Below, one piece after another: positions 6,541-9,980 of a DNA stretch of 9,980 nt. Source of the DNA: Gammaproteobacteria bacterium (lineage in GTDB: Bacteria > Pseudomonadota > Gammaproteobacteria > Pseudomonadales > Pseudomonadaceae); the NCBI GenBank assembly GCA_012735335.1, contig JAAYHO010000124.1, positions 1 to 9,980 on the forward strand, read 5' to 3'. Made by a program: the position numbers and the translations under genes. The notes below the pieces were generated by a model. It made no database searches. It saw only the letters and a list, made by a program, of their open reading frames with translations, and was not told the origin of the DNA. How positions within the stretch are numbered: position 1 is the stretch's first letter; the number at the start of each line of letters is the position of its first letter.

Positions 6541-8676
6541 ATGAACAAGTGGTTCACGGTCAGCGCGCTGGCCATGTCAGTTGCATTGGGTGGCTGTCTG
6601 GGCAGCAGTAGCAGCAGCAAGAGCAACAGTGATTCTGACGTCGGCCAGGAAACCCCAGCGCCAGAACTCACCCCCTCGAGCATTGCCCTCAGTCCTCTGG
6701 GACGCTATGAGAGCGGCGTCTACGGCCTGAGTGCAGCGGAAATTCCGGCCTATGATCACATCAACCAGCAGATATTCATGGTCAACGCCAGAGAAGGCGC
6801 GGTCGACGTATTGAATGCCGAGAAACCGGACGACCTGCTCTATGTTGATACCCTGTCAGTCGACGACCTGTCGGGCCTCACCTCCGGTTCGACCGTCAAC
6901 AGCATCGCCTTCCACGACGACGGCAAGGATGGGCTGCTGGCAGTAGCCATTGAAAACGCCACCAAGACCGATAACGGCTATGCCGCGCTGTACAACGCCA
7001 GAACCCTGGAGCCGCTGGGCCACGTGACCGTGGGCGCCCAACCCGATAACCTGACCTTCACCCCCGACGGCAAGTACCTGCTGACCGCCAACGAAGGCGA
7101 GCCCAGTGTTGAGTACAATTTTGCCGCTGACGGCGACCCCGAGAGTGTCAGGGAAGTATACCGGGTCGACCCGGAGGGCTCGGTCAGTGTCATCAGCATT
7201 GAGGATGGCAAACTGGGCGAGGTACGTACTGCAGGCTTCGAGAGCTTCAACAGCCGCAAGGACGAGCTGATTGAAGCTGGCGTACGCATCTTTGGCCCCG
7301 CCAATAACCACCAGCCCTACAGCGCGACCAATATCGCCAGTGTTGCCCGGGACATGGAGCCGGAATATCTGGCCATCTCCGGTGACAGCAAGACCGCCTG
7401 GGTATCCCTCCAGGAAAATAACGCCCTGGCCAGAATCGATATTGCCAGCGCCAGCGTGACCGATATCTTCCCGCTGGATTACAAGGATCATGGTCAGGAT
7501 CGCAATGCCGCGGATTTCAGTGATGGCGACCGTGAGCAATGCACAGCGGAACAGCTGGGCGACCCCACAGCCGAGTGTGCCCAGATCAATATCCGCACCT
7601 GGCCTGGCGTGGTCGGCATGTACCACCCCGACAGCATTGCGGCCTACGATGTGGGCGGCAAGACCTACATAGTCACCGCCAACGAGGGTGATGCCCGGGC
7701 CTGGGGTGAGGAGTTTGGTGGGCTCTACGGTGACGAGGAGAGCAACGATCTTTACTTCTCCGGTGACACTACCCATCGCCCTACCGGTTTTATCGAGGAG
7801 TGGCGAGTCAAGCATCTGGTGCACAACAGTGGCTTTGGCCGTCGCGCCGGAGATGACCTGCCCATGCACCTGCGTGATCTGGCCGCCGGTGCCATGCTCA
7901 ACCCCGAGGTATTTGAATACTGTGGTGCCACCGCCACCAGTTCAGGTGACTGCCGCGACGACTTCATTTGGATGGGTCGCCTTCTGGTCAGCTGGGTTGA
8001 TGGTTACCAGAAGCGCCCCGATGGTTCACCGGTCCTGTATAACGCCGACACCGGCGAGCAGGATGACAGCCTGACTGCCGCCGACAGCAACAGCCGCCTG
8101 ATGTATGACCAGCTGTATGCCTTCGGTGCCCGCTCCTTCGCCATCTGGGACGGCGATACCGGCGAGCAGGTGTTTGATTCGGGTGCGCACATGGAACTGC
8201 TGATCGCCAACCAGGAAGAACAGGCCCGAGCAATCGTTCCCCATCTGGACGAGAATTTCGAGTGCCAACTGGGCCCCGATCGCCAGATTCCCTGTGCCCG
8301 ATACTTCAACTCCAACCACTCCCATGGCGACAGCATGGACCGCCGCAGCGTGAACAAGGGACTGGAGCCGGAAGGCGTTACGGTTGGTCAGCTGGGCGAC
8401 AAGACCTATGCCTTTATCGGTATCGAGCGCATGGGCGGGGTGATGGCCTACGATGTCAGCACCCCATCAGCGCCGATCTTTGTCGACTACCTCAATACCC
8501 GTGAAGACTGGGATCTGAAACCGGAGGACAATCTCGATCTGGTCGGTGATCTGGGAGCCGAGGGTGTCTTCTTTGTACCGGCGGACCAGTCGCCCAATGA
8601 AGAGCCACTGCTGATCATGGGCCACGAAGTCAGCGGCACCACCACAGTATTCCAGATCGACCGTGAGTATGAATAA
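6541..8676 (+). CDS. Choice-of-anchor I family beta-propeller lipoprotein
   Basis: This 711-residue secreted lipoprotein has signal sequence MNKWFTVSALAMSVALGGC, with lipidated Cys19 after LGG. A Ser-rich linker (about 22-33) precedes a large beta-propeller-like domain. Family hallmarks are GAQPDNLTFTPDGKYLLTANEGEPS, YRVDPEGSVSVISI, MYHPDSIAAYDVGGKTYIV, TANEGDARAW and the late LEPEGVT. Some relatives are annotated as alkaline phosphatase-like or surface proteins; I see no proven phosphatase active site. Six further cysteines fall in three short loops (334/346, 461/471, 575/585), probably disulfides. The start is set by AAGGA 6 nt upstream and the signal peptide; earlier in-frame TTG 6421 and ATG 6487 would bury the signal. 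A pho box lies upstream and a strong terminator downstream, so it is a single-gene unit. A phosphate-stress role is inferred. Confidence 0.9.
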   Translation: MNKWFTVSALAMSVALGGCLGSSSSSKSNSDSDVGQETPAPELTPSSIALSPLGRYESGVYGLSAAEIPAYDHINQQIFMVNAREGAVDVLNAEKPDDLLYVDTLSVDDLSGLTSGSTVNSIAFHDDGKDGLLAVAIENATKTDNGYAALYNARTLEPLGHVTVGAQPDNLTFTPDGKYLLTANEGEPSVEYNFAADGDPESVREVYRVDPEGSVSVISIEDGKLGEVRTAGFESFNSRKDELIEAGVRIFGPANNHQPYSATNIASVARDMEPEYLAISGDSKTAWVSLQENNALARIDIASASVTDIFPLDYKDHGQDRNAADFSDGDREQCTAEQLGDPTAECAQINIRTWPGVVGMYHPDSIAAYDVGGKTYIVTANEGDARAWGEEFGGLYGDEESNDLYFSGDTTHRPTGFIEEWRVKHLVHNSGFGRRAGDDLPMHLRDLAAGAMLNPEVFEYCGATATSSGDCRDDFIWMGRLLVSWVDGYQKRPDGSPVLYNADTGEQDDSLTAADSNSRLMYDQLYAFGARSFAIWDGDTGEQVFDSGAHMELLIANQEEQARAIVPHLDENFECQLGPDRQIPCARYFNSNHSHGDSMDRRSVNKGLEPEGVTVGQLGDKTYAFIGIERMGGVMAYDVSTPSAPIFVDYLNTREDWDLKPEDNLDLVGDLGAEGVFFVPADQSPNEEPLLIMGHEVSGTTTVFQIDREYE

Positions 8677-8718
8677 CAACTGAAGGCAGTCGCCGGGCGA
8701 CAATCAGTTCGTCCACTT

Positions 8719-8751
8719 ACCGGGCGGGGACACTCCCGCCCGGTTCCTTTT
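8719..8751 (+). terminator. Strong rho-independent terminator of the lipoprotein gene
   Basis: ACCGGGCGGG (8719-8728) pairs perfectly with CCCGCCCGGT (8735-8744) around a 6-nt loop GACACT, followed by TCCTTTT. It lies about 43 bp after the stop codon. The 10-bp GC-rich stem is unlikely to be chance. Confidence 0.88.
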
Positions 8752-8772
8752 CCACCCCCCTCAGCAATCCCT

Positions 8773-8778
8773 TACACT
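8773..8778 (+). promoter_or_regulatory. Candidate -10 element for the flavodoxin-fold gene
   Basis: TACACT within CTTACACTGTCC is a good -10 and lies 35-40 bp before the ATG at 8813. The -35 position 17 bp upstream reads TTCCAC, a partial match. Since a terminator lies just upstream, the gene needs its own promoter and this is the best candidate. Confidence 0.45.
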
Positions 8779-8812
8779 GTCCGGGCATCACACCGGATAC
8801 AGGGAGCCTGCC

Positions 8813-9280
8813 ATGCCTACCAAACAGCTGCTGATCGTCGCCCACGCCCCGTCTGACAATACCCGCAAACTGGCCGAGGCCGCCCTGCGTGGTGCCAGCA
8901 CCGACAGCATCGAGAACGTAGCGGTACGCTGGGTTGTGCCGCTGGAAGCGACCCCGGAGGACGTGCTGCAGGCGGACGCCATCCTGCTCGGCACCACCGA
9001 GAACCTCGGCTACATGAGCGGCGCGCTGAAGGACTTCTTCGATCGCTGTTACTACCCGGTACTGGAGCGCAAGCAGGGGCTGCCCTGCGCGCTGTATATC
9101 CGCGCCGGGATGGATGGCACCGGCACCCGCCGGGCAGTGGAAAGCATCGTCACCGGCCTGCGCTGGAACTGGGCACAGGACCCGCTGGTGCTGCGCGGGG
9201 AGTGGCAGCCGCGCTTTATCGATGAGGTGGAAGAACTCGGGCTATACATGGCCGCCGGACTGGACAGCGGGATCTTCTGA
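8813..9280 (+). CDS. Flavodoxin-fold / NADPH-dependent FMN reductase-like protein
   Basis: This 155-residue cytoplasmic protein has a flavodoxin-like fold, probably binding FMN. The N-terminal strand LLIVAH leads to a phosphate-binding loop HAPSDNTRKLA (11-21). The second flavin loop is GTTENLGYMSGALKDFFDR (60-78), the region found in flavodoxin and WrbA/FMN-reductase families. The end, about 130-155, has no known motif. GGGAG lies about 8 nt before the ATG. It stands alone between a terminator upstream and a convergent gene starting 9 bp after its stop. It might be an electron carrier or a small oxidoreductase; partner and substrate cannot be told. Fold is confident, function is not. Confidence 0.88.
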   Translation: MPTKQLLIVAHAPSDNTRKLAEAALRGASTDSIENVAVRWVVPLEATPEDVLQADAILLGTTENLGYMSGALKDFFDRCYYPVLERKQGLPCALYIRAGMDGTGTRRAVESIVTGLRWNWAQDPLVLRGEWQPRFIDEVEELGLYMAAGLDSGIF

Positions 9281-9289
9281 CCCGGCAGT

Positions 9290-9980
9290 TCACACCCAGG
9301 CCAGCCCCAGGGCTCCCGCAACCATGGCCAGCAACAGGATGGTGCTGGCCCAGCGGGCCAGACGCCAGCCACCCACCACCAGTACGATACCCGCCTTGAC
9401 TGCGGTATTGGTCAGCGCCGCCAGCAGAATGCCGCGCACGGCCACTTCGTCCTGCAGACCACCTTTGGCCTGCTGCGCCAGAGCAATGGCAATGGCATCC
9501 ACATCGGCAATACCGGCCAGCACCGCCAGCACATAGACACCCTCGCTGCCAAACCAGTGCTCGGCACCCCGGGAGAGCATGAAGATCAGGGTCAGCAGGC
9601 CGGCCATCACCAATGCCTGCTGCAAGTCCAGCGGGTTGCTCATTGGCGGACTGTTACTGTGCACCTGTGGCTCGCGCCGTCGCCGCAGCACAATCCAGCC
9701 CAGCGCCAGCAGCGGCACCAGCGCCAACCCCAACAGCCCGGGCAGCAATGGCCACACCAGCGCTCGGTTGACCACCGCCACCTCCAGCAGCAACCGCAGC
9801 CCCATGGTGCCGCAGGCCAGCGCTATACCCGCACCAAGCAGCGCATTACGACTGCCATCGGCCCGGGCCATGCGCGAGAAGGCCAGGGTCAAGGCGGTAC
9901 TGGAGGCCAACCCAGCGAGCAAGGCGGTCAGCACCAACCCCACTCGGTCACCCAGCAACCGGACTGCGAAATAACCGACA
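9290..9980 (-). CDS. MgtC/SapB family membrane protein with DUF4010, N-terminus cut
   Basis: Only the C-terminal part is in the window, about 229 residues. The reading frame is open to the right edge, with VGYFAVRLLGDRVGLV leading into the family block LLAGLASSTALTLAFSRMA. The TTG at 9958 is therefore an internal Leu codon, not a start. VYVLAVLAGIADVDAIAIAL is a second DUF4010 hallmark. There are about six hydrophobic segments, split by a hydrophilic loop (RRRREPQVHSNSPP, coded near 9640-9680). Full-length relatives have an MgtC-like N-terminal domain; here it would lie beyond the edge. MgtC proteins are linked to growth in low magnesium, but the DUF4010 subgroup is not well studied. The gene converges on the flavodoxin-fold gene. 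Confidence 0.87.
   Translation of the reverse strand, partial: VGYFAVRLLGDRVGLVLTALLAGLASSTALTLAFSRMARADGSRNALLGAGIALACGTMGLRLLLEVAVVNRALVWPLLPGLLGLALVPLLALGWIVLRRRREPQVHSNSPPMSNPLDLQQALVMAGLLTLIFMLSRGAEHWFGSEGVYVLAVLAGIADVDAIAIALAQQAKGGLQDEVAVRGILLAALTNTAVKAGIVLVVGGWRLARWASTILLLAMVAGALGLAWV

Noticed and set aside
6856..7869. 337-residue open frame antisense to the lipoprotein gene
   Set aside because: The opposite strand encodes a protein with clear family motifs and a signal peptide. The antisense frame has no recognisable motif and is expected from GC-rich codon use.
9956..9958. TTG at 9958 as start of the DUF4010 gene
   Set aside because: The frame is open to the window edge and the residues before it continue the family pattern, so the gene is cut rather than starting here.

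Overview
This is a GC-rich, gene-dense stretch of ordinary bacterial chromosome. Short operons lie on both strands and intergenic spaces are small. The mix of genes points to a gammaproteobacterium, most likely in the Pseudomonadales and near Pseudomonas/Halopseudomonas: a TtcA with Cys spacing like the E. coli enzyme, an NlpC/P60 outer-membrane lipoprotein, a Yip1-type membrane protein and a choice-of-anchor I lipoprotein. The genus is an inference from gene content. I see no tRNA, rRNA, insertion sequence, CRISPR array or phage gene.

Left part, 1-2290, minus strand. A four-gene operon reads leftward: two tandem small secreted PepSY-type proteins, an OmpR-class response regulator and a sensor histidine kinase cut by the left edge. 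The genes overlap by 8, 1 and 4 bases, so translation is probably coupled. Just upstream, at 2251-2288, lie four 5-bp half-sites exactly 11 bp apart. They resemble the TTAAG-N6-TTAAG box of Pseudomonas aeruginosa BqsR/CarR, whose operon has the same layout. This suggests an autoregulated cation-responsive system (Fe(II) or Ca(II) in the known relatives).

Middle, 2324-6245. A patatin-like phospholipase (+) converges on an NlpC/P60 lipoprotein (-). Next come ttcA (tRNA 2-thiocytidine synthetase) and, 16 bp downstream, a Tag-like DNA glycosylase homologue in which the recognised base-binding and zinc residues of E. coli Tag are replaced. A Yip1-family membrane protein (-) follows and ends in a rho-independent terminator just before the ttcA promoter region.

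The 295-bp gap 6246-6540 holds three inverted repeats near the Yip1 gene and a good candidate pho box near the next gene. That gene encodes a 711-residue choice-of-anchor I beta-propeller lipoprotein (+), which ends in a strong terminator. A small flavodoxin-fold protein (+) follows. It converges on an MgtC/SapB-DUF4010 membrane protein (-) cut by the right edge.

I do not see an obvious undescribed multi-gene system. The points most worth a second look are the 11-bp repeat array, the altered Tag-like protein coupled to ttcA, the pho box before the beta-propeller lipoprotein, and the palindromes before the Yip1 gene.
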